DNA of 64,000 bases from Trichopria drosophilae (GCA_030407085.1 CM059586.1:17316001-17380000); one strand, 5' to 3'. Shown: positions 48,534 through 61,307, counted from the stretch's first letter. Notes: a model not told the origin generated them from the letters alone. Program-made: numbers and translations.

Positions 48534-51206
48534 AAAAACTTTCATCAAATCAATTTGTAGGACAAAGCCAACCTTTATATTTATATTTTTTACTAATATA
48601 TGATGGTGCAAATTACACTTTTTAATTACCGGGACACTTTACCGGGATACATTATTAGGTTATGAAAAACGATAGTAATTACGTCTCTGGTATTGAAACT
48701 TGATATTTTTTAAGGGCCCACTTTCATAGAATTAAAAAATCCTAAAAACCTATGGCTGTTTTTTTCTTTGGTATATTTTTAAATGTATTTCACTCTTCTC
48801 AAGTTAGTATTATTATCACCTGTCAGAAAAAAAGACTGAATAAAAAATACCGACTGGTCTAAAAGCTGTACCACAGTCAAACAAAATATTTCAAGTGCTC
48901 TGGAGTTATAAAAATCCAAATCCTTTTTACCTTACATTATTTATCTTGTTCACAGTGTTAAACAAAATCTCTGTATCAGTATTATACTAACAAAATAGTG
49001 AATATGAAAATTATAAAACCAACAGAAAAGTTTACAAGTCTAAGAAACAAGTTTCACAAAAAAACAAACAAAATTCTAGTAAAAACCGTTGAAAAGAGAG
49101 CTTTACATGAGCCACCAAATGTACGGTGCAGTATCTATTGCTGTATCTTTATAGATTTATGTACAGTTAGTTATTTTTCATCTTAAAGAAATAAAAATCC
49201 TCAAACCGATTTAATTGATTAAGAATTACAAAGTCTACAAGGTTTTGTAAGTAGATAATACAATTATTTTGTTTTATATTTAAGAAAAATAACTTTGCAG
49301 CTGGATGCAAGTTAAAAAATAGTACTTTTCATACCAAGGTCGCGAAATGGCCATTTTACGCCCGCAAAAGAAGATTCCTGAATCGAAAAAAAATGTTAAA
49401 TGTCGTATATTAAAAGTATAGCGGAATTACTCATATATATTACAAGGCTCAGTAATAATAATATACAGCAATATGTCGAAAAACAGTCGGAAATAATTTG
49501 TTTAAAGAAGCAGATATATCTGCACACATATTACCGAAATTCATTGTTTTTTTTTTAGTAAATACAGTCGACAAGTAGAGCAAATAGTAAAAATTGATGA
49601 TTGTTAAAAAAAACAAAGGACAATCTATCTTAAAATCTCCGTTGGGGTCGAACTTTTTTTCTTTACAATTTATTTCTAAGCGTAAACAATATCGAAGAAA
49701 ATCGAATGACTCCGTGTGTTTGTTTTGGTTGTGTCTATTTCGACGTAACCTATTTTTCTATAATTTACCTGTAAAAATAAAGAAATCTGTATTATATTAT
49801 AACAAAACGTAAAAAAATGAATTTAATGAAGATACAATAAAAACAGTCGAGAATTGTACGTCGAAATATTAAGTTAAATCTATGCGTCTAGAGAAGACTA
49901 GACTAAAAGGAAATATCAAAATAAAACATATAAATAATATGTATAATGAAATCAAGGACCTCTTGTTAAAAATGATGCAGGAAAAAATGATAGAAATCGA
50001 CATAACAAAAGACAGAGAGAACAGAACATCGAATAGTATGTTCAAACAAAACAATTAAACAATTAGATTAATGAATATGACAAGACATGCTACAAATCAT
50101 ACTTTAAAATCAAACGTGGAACAAATATGTCGAAGAATACAAGAAGTCATCTCAAAACAAACGGTTCATCAAATGACGATGTATAACTGATGTATCAACA
50201 TAACATAAAATTGGTTTATTTACCAGTACAGAAATAATAAACCGCAACGTCATGGCAAAAAAACATATTATGTCAGCCATCTTGGATTTTAAAAACTGAA
50301 CTTTTAATTAATAATAACCCCAAAAACCTTCAAATCCCAAACTGACGTAAATCATTTATATTAACTTAAATATCTACAAAACGCGATTGCTTAAAATCCG
50401 CCGCATTTTTGAGGTTAGGAAAAATCTTACCTCATAATTGCTTCAATATTAACTTGTCTGTTCTTTATGTGATGACCAACAGGTTATTTAACATTACACA
50501 TTAATGTTTGTAACGTTCTAGAATGTCAAAAGTATTCGATAGTTATATTACCATCATAACAGAATGTTACTAAATCCTGTAACACAAATTACGCAGTAGA
50601 AAATTATGACAATTGTAACAGAATTCTACATACGAATCAGCAAATAAAAGAGGAAGTTACTTTCGATTGTTGCCGCTAGGCGCCGTCGCATCCTTACGAG
50701 AGGCGCCTGCCATTCCTGTTGTAGAGTTGGGTTTTGATTTGGTCATAAGGAATTTCACTGACTAGATCCAGTGGTGCATAAAATATGAATGGAATCAAAT
50801 CACTATGACATTAATATTTATGAATCCAATGATATTATATGAATAATATATTTTTAACTGCTGGAAATTATAGTAATAATTAGTTGCCAGTATCAGTTAA
50901 TTAAATTTTTTTTCATAATACTCTGAAACGGCACTAACGTAACATTACAACAATGTGTCATCAGTAAATGATTGTTTCCATCAGTAACCTTGTCACAGCG
51001 TTATCTTCTACACAGAGAGAAAAGAAATAGTTAACGGAACCTTTTTGTAATAGTAAAACGCGTAAATAAGAAAAGTTGTTGCATTAACTATTTCCATGGT
51101 AGATGGTATAACAATAAAATTGTTCCATTTACTATTTTCCGACGGTTAAATGGTTTGTACATAACCTCAAATATCGACTTTAACCTTACATATAGTTAAT
51201 TCTACT

Positions 51207-51892
51207 ACTTAAGGTAGTTAGACCCCAGGATATAATATGTTAGCAAAAATATTTTAATAACACTTCCAGGAATAAAATTTTTATTATGCATGATATTGTG
51301 ACAGAGTTCGAGCGTTATTTTTCTTGAAAAAAAATTGAAACTTGCAAAAATAATTTGTCAACCAACTTTTCTTAGCGACTCAAATTTTCTTCTTATTTTC
51401 ATTCAAAACTTTTCTAAAAATGAATGGATTGCAATGAATGACGGCTTATTTTTTCCAGAAAAAGATTCTCTACAACTTCACCGAATGAATTTCTTGAATT
51501 TCTAAAACTAGGGTCAAATATCTCGAATTATTAAAAAAAATATACATTTTTTTTTAACTTTTCTGAATAATTTTAGTGATCAGGCAAAAAAATTTGAGAA
51601 ATTTATTCCGTGAAGTTGTAGAGAAATTTTTTCTCGAAAAAATAAGCCGTCATTCATTGAAATCCATTTATTTTTAGAAAAGTTTTGAATGAAAATAAGA
51701 AGAAAATTTGAGTCGCTAAGAAAAGTTGGTTAACAAATTATTTTTGCAAGTTTCAATTTTTTTTCAAGAATAATAATGCTTGAACTCTGTAACAATATCA
51801 TGTATAATAAAACTTCAATTCCTGGAAGTGTTATTAAATTATTTTCTCTAACATATGATATCTTGGGGTCTAGCTACCTTAAGAGGTTAAAA
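51207..51892. repeat. Foldback element (CTACTTAAGGTAG family)
   Basis: Left arm about 51207-51500 and right arm about 51590-51892 are inverted copies: ACTTAAGGTAG-TAGACCCCA at the left end, TGGGGTCTAGCTACCTTAAG at the right; AAGTTGTAGAGAA-TTTTTTC at the inner ends. A one-arm relative is at 20860-21115. Confidence 0.9.
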
Positions 51893-52199
51893 TCGATTTT
51901 ACTATTTTTTCGTGGTTCCATTAACAATTTTTTTCGCTCTATGTACGAGTTCAAATGCGTTGTATCGACTTATTGTCTCAACACATTATTTCATAACATT
52001 CCAATGTTCGTAGATATTCGTTCCACGTACTTTTTGGATGATTTATTTCCGAGTACACTACATCCATATTATTGCCAAGTGCCATTTCAATGAATCCTTC
52101 AACGACTTAGCAGAAACCAATAACACAAAAGAATTGCATCAAAAAGCTACGTTTCTCAAGTCGGCCAACAAAATGCGATATTTGAAACGAAAAGTAGGG

Positions 52200-52720
52200 A
52201 AAGGAACGATTCTCGATTCGCGGGACGCGTCGTGGGCGAAATTAATTTTTTATTCGTGCACCTTTAACAGAACGGAAATCAGATTCGCGAAGACTCGCCG
52301 TCGTCACGTACCGGTGGAATTATTCACGGCAGTATGCGATTGCCGGGTCCGTGCGAACTATAAATCCCTGGGGGTGTCGAGGGGTCCTACGTGATTTAAA
52401 CCAGAGTTGGGATGGGATTTCAACATTGGAGCAAGCGAGAGGATGCTGGAAAAAAATATATATCGAACTTTTCGCTGGGTGCACGAGCGGGAAAATCCAG
52501 TGGAAAGAGAAAGGCGGGAAATGTAACGCGGGAAAAATAGCAAATAGCGATGTAAGTGCTCGGCTCCACTGGTCGTGCGAGGGAATCGCTATTTTACAGA
52601 CTTTTTTGTAAATAGCGCCACCTTTGGAATTTTCCGGGATGTGTCGTCGCGTGCACATTTCACGCGGGGCTGAACGCGGACTGAACTCAAGTGCGAAAGC
52701 AACCGAATTTCCCAAAGGTG
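52200..52720. other. GC-rich island in the intron
   Basis: The most GC-rich patch of this intron, with many CpG. Overlapping open frames on both strands (52038-52394, 52320-52715) have no recognised domain. A short hairpin CGCTATTTTACA / TGTAAATAGCG lies at about 52589-52618. Possible conserved regulatory DNA. Confidence 0.3.
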
Positions 52721-53288
52721 GTTTTCGCGATATTTCTCTGGAAAAAGTGCCGCTTTTCAGATGTAATAGAAATATTTGCGAAAATTATTCAATTGAATAA
52801 CAAGCGCATTTTCCCTAAGATGTAGAAAGATACAAACCACCAACTTCTATTGGCCACACAAAAGTATACTTTGTGGATTATCCGTTTGTCGTTATTTCTT
52901 TACAAGTAACGTAAACAATGCTAATAATCCCAATAGTTTTATTAGTGTAGAATCTTTGAACTTAAGAATGCGAAGAAATTGCTTCGAATGAAGAATGTAC
53001 AAAACAGGTACACAAAATAATGTTAAAACTCTGCAGGAACTTTTGAGTTTCTTAAGTACGATTTTATTATCGATTCGGGAAATGGAGGTAAGAAAAGAGG
53101 GATCAGTTTATGGGAAGGCATCAAACGTTCGCATACATTATTTGACGACGTCGTTCGCAATTCGGATAAGATGAAACGCAAGTATGCGAATTGTTGGAAA
53201 CGATGCATGATATATAGACGGAAATATATAAACAGTTTTGAGGCCCTATTAAGGTAGTAATCTGCTTTTATAAATAAACTTATTGTCC

Positions 53289-53717
53289 CCTGGTAGAAAA
53301 TCTGAACAGTTTTTATGGGCAAAACCCAGAAACCAGCCAATTTTACTGCCCAAAACTTGCTTCCTAACTTCTAGCAAGAAATTGGTTGACAAATTGCCAG
53401 TTAATGCCCATTTTAAACCAGATTAGCATCAACCTATCTAGATATTGCCCAGTTTAACTGCCTGAAAAATATGGTCTTCATTTACCATATTTATGGGTGG
53501 AAACTAGCAATGAAATGGGCATATATTAAAACGATCTTACCTCAATAATAACCTACACATCTCGTAGAGTTTTTGGCCATAAAAAATGGCTAGATTCTGG
53601 GCAAATGGGCGTTACATTACCACAGGAAAACCAGCTAGAAATGTTGGCCAAAAACTGCGCAGAAACCAACAAGATTGGCCATAAACCAGCCAAAAAATGC
53701 TCCCTTTTTCTACCAGG
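53289..53717. mobile_element. MITE with CCTGGTAGAAA termini
   Basis: CCTGGTAGAAAA at the left end is mirrored by TTTTTCTACCAGG at the right. The inside repeats GGGCAAA, CCAGCCAA and TTGGCCA words in both orientations. No clear target duplication and no ORF. Confidence 0.8.
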
Positions 53718-55132
53718 ATCGTCAAACATTTATAAATCCTAAGGACAACAACTTATGACAATGATGTAAGCTCCGATTCGCTGACAATGTTACAGACAAT
53801 GATACTGTTTGCTGAAATGACAAACATCATTGTAACAACTTTTTAATTTGGTGAAATATCCATTCATTGTGGTGTATGATGACTTTAATGGTATAATTTT
53901 CGTATTATTTGATTTTGTTATATGTAGAATTTTGTATTTGTCATCAAGAAATTAATCCATACATCCAAATGATTGTCGAAAGAATGTACAGTGGCCCTAC
54001 CCATATTTTAACCATTCGCGTCAAGGAATATGGCGGCTTCTTCCCTTAATTTAACGCTTCCCCTCATCCCCACGACTGGCAGTATGAGAGAATATAAACG
54101 GAGAGCAAGCGCAAACAGCAGTCCGTACTCTTTTGATCGTGGACTGCTACTACAAGCGCATGACGAATAGTGGGGGACCTCACAAGGGGAAAAAGTTAAA
54201 ATAACGGACGGAAAAGAGTGGAAATAAGGGACGCAGTTGAAATAAGAGGAGTTAAAATAAGGGGAGGACTACTGTACATGTAAACAATGGTAAAATAACG
54301 CTTTGAAGTTTCCCAGATGCAACAAACAATGCGAATGATACTTTTTCAAATACATAATATGTGATAATAACTGGACAATGCGTAACAAAATGTATCAATA
54401 CATTGGAATGATACCAATAAATCAAAATTATAGATCGCAACAAAGAACAAAATAAAATGTCGACAGATGATTTCAAATCAATACGTTGTTGCGATACAAG
54501 GAAATGAAGGCTAAAACAATGCATAGACATAAGAGTTCATGAGAATGCAAAAGTTATTCTCAATTAATACATCAAGATATTGTGTACAAACAAAAAACTA
54601 AAATAAATAAAAATAATAAATCAAAACTACGTAATGTTGATAAAATGTATCAAAATAATGTATCAACGTCTCAATAAAAAGGAATGAACAGTTCAAGAAT
54701 ATAATAGGGAAACAAGATGTTTACTAAATAATATCATTATTCAAACAATGGATTAAAATAAAATATGAGATGGAAATTCTTGGAATTTGTCTGTTTATAT
54801 AAATATTAATTCGAGGAAATATAAATAAATAAATAACTATATGAAAGTCACTGGGATGTCACTTGTTACTTATTAATCTTCTTATATGTAATATTATGGA
54901 AACGATAGCTATTGGGATGTACAATTCAAAGAAAAACAAAAATGTAGAAAATATTCCCTCTAACGCCTAAGACTTGAACTATTATGAAAAAAGTGTTTCA
55001 AATAATGGATTAACAATATATAAATACTTTCATTGATTAACGACACATCACCAGAATGCGTCGTACTAATGTGATAAAATTATAATATCCAGAGAATTAT
55101 GTACCAAGTCAAAACCAGTATACCACAAGGAC

Positions 55133-55625
55133 TTGAAAAATAATGTAAATAACTTGCTAATGTCACAAAGGAACGAACAATGGCTAAGGTCTAGACACAC
55201 ACACCTAAAAACAGTAAGAAATAATATCTTTGAACCCAACGTAGCCCTGACCTTTAATAGATACAACCAAGTGAGGTTAACAAGATTAAAAATTGGACAT
55301 ACCAACCTGACACACATTCACCTTATCACAAAAGAAAATCCAAAACTGTGCGACACCTGCAACGAAATCCTAACGGTGAAACATATATTATTTGAGTGCC
55401 CAGATCATCGAGAATTCCCACTCAAGAACAATATCAATGAAGAACACATCAGACTCAACAATCGACATCACTGCCAGGAAATAATAAACTGTCTAAAAGA
55501 AATAAATGTATATAATTTATTGTAATCAAGCAAATGTATGAAAAAAAAGACACATCTTTGAATATCACTGTGGTCGCTAATAACCACTAAGGTGCATGCG
55601 ACCTAAAATAAACAAAATAAAAAAA
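55133..55625 (+). pseudogene. 3' end of a LINE ORF2 (RNase H-bearing type) with 3' UTR
   Basis: A 130-codon frame holds the C-terminal end of a non-LTR retrotransposon polyprotein: YNQVRLTRLKIGHTNLTHIH, then LCDTCNEILTVKHILFECPD. The LTRLRIGHT..LTH and C-x2-C...H-x4-C pattern is typical of the region after the RNase H domain in I/R1-related and Jockey-related LINEs. The 3' UTR contains GGTCGC (55572-55577) and GCGACC (55598-55603), which can pair, followed by an A-rich tail to about 55625. Strongly 5' truncated, hence dead. Confidence 0.85.
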
Positions 55626-58600
55626 AAGAAAAAAATATGTAGAAACATTCCGTTGAAACAATAAAAATTCTGATCTCAATAATAACATAATATATTAATC
55701 CAGTTAAATGTAAGAATACATCGAGATAACATAAATACATACTTCGATTAATGTTCAGCAGGATATGTTGATATAATATGTTGAAACAAAGTATCAAAAC
55801 CAAACATCAAAGGAATATGCAGAAGTCGAAACTTGTGCTTTCTCAAAAATATTAAGATGAAGCAATTGAAACGACAAAATAGTTGAAAAATTCCTGAATA
55901 TGATAGTGGAATAATTCAATGAAAGGATAAAACGTTGTAACTTATATTAAAATAACAAAAATGGATGATAGTATCAGTTAAACAATCCATCGATAAGGGA
56001 TTTACAATATTGTGCCGACAAAACAATATGTCGACAAATCAACTACACACAAATCGTCGCTCATGCGTCTGTTGAAACGAAATACCCAAGTGTTGTATAG
56101 GCGATATAGGCAGAACATGATGCATTTATGGGTCCGAACAATAAATAGACCCAATAAGTTGTAATACACGGAAACAATATATTCAAACAACAGTTATAGG
56201 AAAACCAAATTCTTAAACAACATATTATGTTGAAATAATAAATTAAAATCAATGCAACACAAGTTCGTCCAGGATAAAAGACGCAAAACGATAATGTTCA
56301 TAGGATCCATTGAAACAATGCCTCGACATCTTCAACTGAAACAATTGCCACAGCTCTTCAATACAATAAACGAAGAATCTACTGATTTATTGTTGAAAAC
56401 TATATATCAAAAAATAAATCGGCACATTAATACCCCTTAATCAATGCACGACGAGCACTACATCAATAAAATACATTAAAACAATGTCTTGGAGCCTACA
56501 CATTCAAACAATGATTATATCAAATACAAGTAAACAATACATCGTTTTATGTAGAAACAATTCGCCAAAAGAGAACATATGTGGGCATTATTCTAGAACT
56601 TTTAAACTTTGAGGTTGAAGAAAATTGCATTTTTTTTAGGCTCATTCATGAAATTAATTTTATTGGCTTTAGAATTGATCAAATGACAGGAAAAACCTTG
56701 CGTGACTCATTTATACACAATGTATTTTTTTTTTAATGTAACATGTTTCGTTACTCGTAAAATTAGTTTTTAGTTTTGTAACGTTTAATATACATAAAAA
56801 ATTCAGCTCTCTTGCTTATGGCCTAATTTTTAGAAGCTAGTATATAAAATTAAACGTCTAGTTAATAGTTATTCAAATTTAAAATAATGGATTAAATATG
56901 GCGGACTATTTTTACAAAATTTCTTTGATTTTTATAAAATTTAATATGTTAGGGTTTTTGAGGCCACTGATTACAAATCCAAAGTCAGTTTTCATTAAAA
57001 TTTCAAATCCAAATATATGATTTAACATTAAGGATACCAAAAAATTAAAACGATTTGTAAAGAATAATCATTTTATTATTGTCAAAAATTGTGTTTTTTG
57101 TTGTATTAAAAAAACAGAAAATTTATAAATACTTTAATAACATAGGAGAAAAGATCAAAATGATTCCAAAGTACTTAGAAGCTAAATTGTAGATGTGCCA
57201 TTAAATAATTTGATTTTTCAAAGTGAGTTTCGCTTGGAAATTTAAAGTTTGACGTGGTCGCACTTTTTATGTATAGGTGGCACACATTCGGGCAAAGGCT
57301 CAAATTACTTCTTATCATATAGGTAACGTACCCCTGTTGTGTGGTTTCTTAAAAACCAATGTGAAAAAAATTATCTAAGGTTGATTGCTAAATTGTCAAC
57401 TGTAAAAAAAAAGTTATCTCGCAAGTTTGAAGGTATATAATTTTATTCCTCAGTGAGGCACATCATTAAGTTAAGGATTTTTCATTTGTTTACATCCCCA
57501 AATACTTCCACAAAAAACCACAGACCATTAAAAAAAAGGTTCAAAAAGTTTCAGTGTTAAAACTGAAAAAATGTAGTGAGTGTCGCGCACCAAAAACAGG
57601 CAAATTCACTACTTTTATTTACTCTCATTGTTTTCTACATATCGGTAATTAGTAATAAACACTTATTACACGTAAAACGAACAAAAAATTGTTGATCTGT
57701 AGTGTTGCAAAGTTATATTTAAAATTTTTAAGGTATCATAATAATCGACAACATAAAGTTTAAAAATTCTAGAACAATGCCCATATATAGTACATATTAA
57801 ACCAAAAAGAGGTATTAAGAGGCCAAGATTTGTCGAAACATTGTACGAGATAAAAATTGCAAAATTCGCCGAAATAATAGAAAAATTGTACAAAATGCAA
57901 TAATGTTGAATACGAAAACAGGCAATGTAAATAACATCTCTTAATGTTTCCACAAAATATGTTGATACAATTCATGGAAACAAAATACCGAGACAATATG
58001 CTGAAACAATAAACAAAAATTCAAAAAGATATTCTGGAAGAATATTTCAATAATACTATGCAAAAATAATTAAATCAACAGTATGGCTTTAATAGGATGC
58101 TTTGAAACAATGGAACAATAAACTGATGATGAGATAGTTGAAACAGTTATGATGAAATGTCAATTAATGAATTATTAACAATAAAGTAATAAAATAAATT
58201 AATAGACACAATACGTTGTCATATGTAACTGATTTGAAAGCTTTCAATTTAAAAAAAAAGGAAAAAATAGGTTGTCGTACAATCAAACAATAAGTAAATC
58301 AAACATGCTAAAGTAATTCTGTTTTGGGTAAAAGAGGTTCGTCGAAGCAAGATCCCGATATTATACACCGAAACAATGCATGAAAACAATAAGTAAAAAT
58401 AATAGATGGCAACAAAACTCTAAAGTGAGATATCCTAGTCACACGGGTTCAGAAAAGTCGACGTAAAATAATATTAAACAAAAGAAAAAGAAAAAAAAGT
58501 TAGTAATGTGAATATGACGATTCAAAACCTAAAATAAAGCACTAAAATTAAGCACTTAATTAAACATAAAATGATTGGGAGGGTTAAATACGTTTAAATA

Positions 58601-61175
58601 CTTTTTTGATATGATCGATTGAAATAAACAAAAAATTGAAATCATAATAATATTGACAAGCTACATCGAAACAATTCCTCAATATCTTAAAAAGAAATAA
58701 CTGAATCGACAAATAATTAATTCTACAAACAATTAAATCTATTACATACAACGACAATATTTCAAGAATTAAAAAAACATTAAATGACTTAATTTTTTCG
58801 GAAAAGTATTTGTCAAGCCGTTCAAGATATCAAAATAAAATGAACGAAATAAATAATGAAATGATCATTTTTTTTATATTGTTACGAAAAAATAAAAACA
58901 AATATTTTATAAATTCTTTACAACGGTCCAGAAAACTTTCCATTTTTACTTTATACTAGTAAGAATTTCTCGTCACGATTTCACATTGTTCTCTTTGAAA
59001 GTTACTCAGACAATTGGACGTATTTTTATGCTCGTACAGAATGCATTCAGGTATTCCAAAATTAATCTCCTTCTCTCCCTTTCTAATTCACTCTTTCTTT
59101 CCTTTTCTCTTCATTCCCAATATTTCTCGGTCCCCATTCTCCTGTCTGTTACCATCTTTTTTCGTTTCTAGAAATATCGGAATCTTGTGTTCCAGCGGTA
59201 ATGAAGATTTAATCAGCAACCACGTTCGGAATTTTAATGCAGGTTCCTGACCGACAGCAAAGAGTGCTTCGTTCTAATAAAGCCAATCTGTTTTTTACAG
59301 GATCTCCGTATCCTCCTGGAATTTTCAACGAGCACCAGATCACGAAAATTTATATTTTATCTTCCTACATGTCTTCGGTTTAAAGAGATATTTTTTTTTT
59401 TGTAAATATCGATGCACGGGAAAGACCAGGATTGGATGTTCTGCACGATATGTTTTTTTTTATACCCGATGCATGACGTGAAATTGAGAACACTGTCGTA
59501 TGCGAGCGACGCTGGGTTTATTCAATTTTCATATACCTCGGAAAATGTATAAATGGGAGGCGGAAAAATAACCGAGCGTAATGCGAGCTTCCTTCGGGTC
59601 GACGAAGTCGAAGTGTTCGAAAGGGTGTCCGTTTCACAAGAGGTTTCACAGCTTTTCCTTGTTTAAGTTATCTCTTTTTAAGCAGTTGCATGGGTGTATA
59701 TATTTCTGATCTTTTTGATGCGAATTAGAACAAAAAATTTGTTTAATTGTGATGTATAATAGAAGCAAGATTACAAAAACTTTCGTTAAAATCATTTTTT
59801 TTTTCATATTATCTTAATTAAGTATTAAACATTTTTATTTAATGTTATTTTTGTAACATTTTTAAATTTTACGTATTTTAAATTTTACTTATTGGTCCAT
59901 GAAGAAACGAAGTTTATTTGCAGTGTTAAATTTTGCTAAAATCTGCGAAAGAAATGTCAAATTTTTTTGTATGGGAGGAATTTACAATTCTTTAAAAATA
60001 TTACAAAAAATGTGATGAAAAATTGAAATACTAATTTTCGGTTTTTTTGTTGTTATAAATCTCAAGTAAAGTTTTGTTTTAATATTTAACTCACCTGAAT
60101 TTTTTGCCATATAACATATCAATTTTACATAAATTACACTTTGGATTAGAAATAGTTAGAAGAGGAACGATAAAAAGTTGATTAACTATAATAGTTTTAC
60201 ATTTTCTAATTAGAAATTGTTCATTTTCAATTGATAATTTTGAAACAGACATGAAGAATGAGAAAAACTACCAATTTTTCTGGTAAAACTGAACAAGTTC
60301 TTACATTTTACTATTTTGATAGTAAAAATTACAAGAAAATCTAGTAATTTTTACCAGAAAAAATGCCAAATTTGCCCACTCTACAAATCTGCCCCAAAAT
60401 TACTATTTGAAATGGTGAAATTTCTAAGAAAATTTGTCTCCATATTGTTCAATTTTGTCGAGGGGAAAGATTAACATGGAAATAAGTGTTAAAACGTTTT
60501 AGAAATCTGGGAACTTGCAGAAAATGTTAAAAAATTTGAAGCTAGGTATAAATTTATGATTTATATCTACAAAGTAGACCATTTGAGGTTAGGTTTAGTA
60601 TTCAATGTTTGAGAAGAAGAAATTACTATAAAAACAAATAATCGATAGTAATCATGAAAAATTAGATGAATAAACCAAAGACCTGGAACATTATTCCAGA
60701 ATTTTTGTTACCGTTTTTGTCAGTATTCTAAAAAACACAAAAATAGTTCAGTTGACTACTTTTATAGTTATTTCGGTTATTTCAATTCGTTGAAATAGTC
60801 GTGAATACTTTTTTAGTTGGTTTTAACGGGAGAGAGCTGTTACCATTTATATATTTGAAATAGTTGATTTAAGGAATTAAAATAGTTATCACAACTATTT
60901 TTTGGTTATAGAATAACAAACAAAATAGTTTCAATAATTGAAGAAAAATCTGAGGTATATATACGCATTTTTAGATAAATTTTCCATTGTTTAAGTTGAT
61001 TCAACTGCTTAGTTTTTTCGGTGTTTAATCACATAATGAAAAGAAACCTCTGTGATGGACGAAGAACGTAAGATAGTTGTACTTACCTTGAAAATATGGA
61101 ATATGGAATAACCTAGCGTCGCAATGTTAATAATGTCATTAACAAACTAACTGGTTGGTTCATTGATAAGAAAGG

Positions 61176-61196
61176 TACTAACAATAATGACGTTAG
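61176..61196 (+). promoter_or_regulatory. Unusual 3' splice site with consensus branch point
   Basis: A perfect TACTAAC (61176-61182) lies 14-15 bases upstream of the acceptor AG (61195-61196). The intervening AATAATGACGTTAG has no pyrimidine tract, unlike the other five acceptors of the gene. This suggests a weak or regulated acceptor for the lectin exon. Confidence 0.6.
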
Positions 61197-61307
61197 GTAC
61201 GTAATCTCGGAGAGGGTGCCAGCACGTGTTTGGATTCACCTGGGCGTAAGTCTGATTTACACAAACCAGCCGGACTCTATCCTTGCCATCGACAAGGAGG
61301 CAACCAG
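61197..61307 (+). CDS. pgant9: pgant9-like GalNAc-transferase, exon 6 of 6 in window (lectin alpha repeat)
   Basis: Encodes residues 328-364: VRNLGEGASTCLDSPGRKSD, then LHKPAGLYPCHRQGGNQ. The CLD motif and the start of the Q-x-W motif (the Gln is the last residue) identify the alpha repeat of the C-terminal ricin-type lectin domain, which binds existing GalNAc and steers the enzyme along mucin substrates. Both ends are phase 0, with CAG|GTACAT as donor. In Drosophila, pgant9 makes two splice forms that differ in this part of the lectin domain. Only one version was found here; the rest of the lectin domain (beta and gamma repeats) and the stop codon are outside the window. Confidence 0.9.

Larger units (their letters stand above)
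48393..48586. repeat. Palindrome containing an inverted pair of hammerhead motifs
   Basis: Arms about 48393-48482 and 48496-48586 are inverted copies; both include AAGG-CGGCTTTGTCCTACAAA or its complement and CTCGACGTTTCGAACAAACT or its complement. The centre is about 13 bp. No coding sequence; probably an inverted pair of Penelope-like terminal fragments. Confidence 0.85.
49850..58800. repeat. AAACAAT-rich, strand-asymmetric decayed repeat field
   Basis: By eye about two dozen AAACAAT words lie on the + strand here, commonly as TGAAACAAT or TCAAACAATG, while the complement ATTGTTT is scarce. In the best part (56312-56561) neighbouring words are spaced about 23-27 bp. Words such as ATGTTGA and ATGTCGA recur between them. 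This suggests a very old minisatellite broken by insertions (51207-51892, 53289-53717, 55133-55625). No gene. Confidence 0.5.
45142..61196 (+). other. pgant9 intron, 16 kb, rich in repeats
   Basis: Separates the catalytic part from the lectin part. It holds the Penelope-like element, three hammerhead motifs, the AAACAAT-rich field, a foldback, a MITE and a LINE end (listed separately). GC-richer islands lie at about 45950-46450, 52200-52720 and 59480-59660. Positions 60700-61030 are rich in ATAGTT and its complement, probably an old MITE. No further lectin-type exon was found by eye. Confidence 0.8.

Noticed and set aside
52038..52715. Overlapping 118- and 131-codon frames on opposite strands
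   Set aside because: Both lie in a CpG-rich island and lack recognisable motifs; mutual shadows are likely.
58120..58150. CTGATGATGAG ... TTGAAAC, resembling a hammerhead core
   Set aside because: No complementary stem II or stem I sequences can be drawn; it falls in the AAACAAT-rich field where GAAACA is common.
59281..59380. TTTTTTACAG followed by a GC-richer block, considered as an alternative exon
   Set aside because: Translations in all frames lack lectin motifs and soon meet stops.
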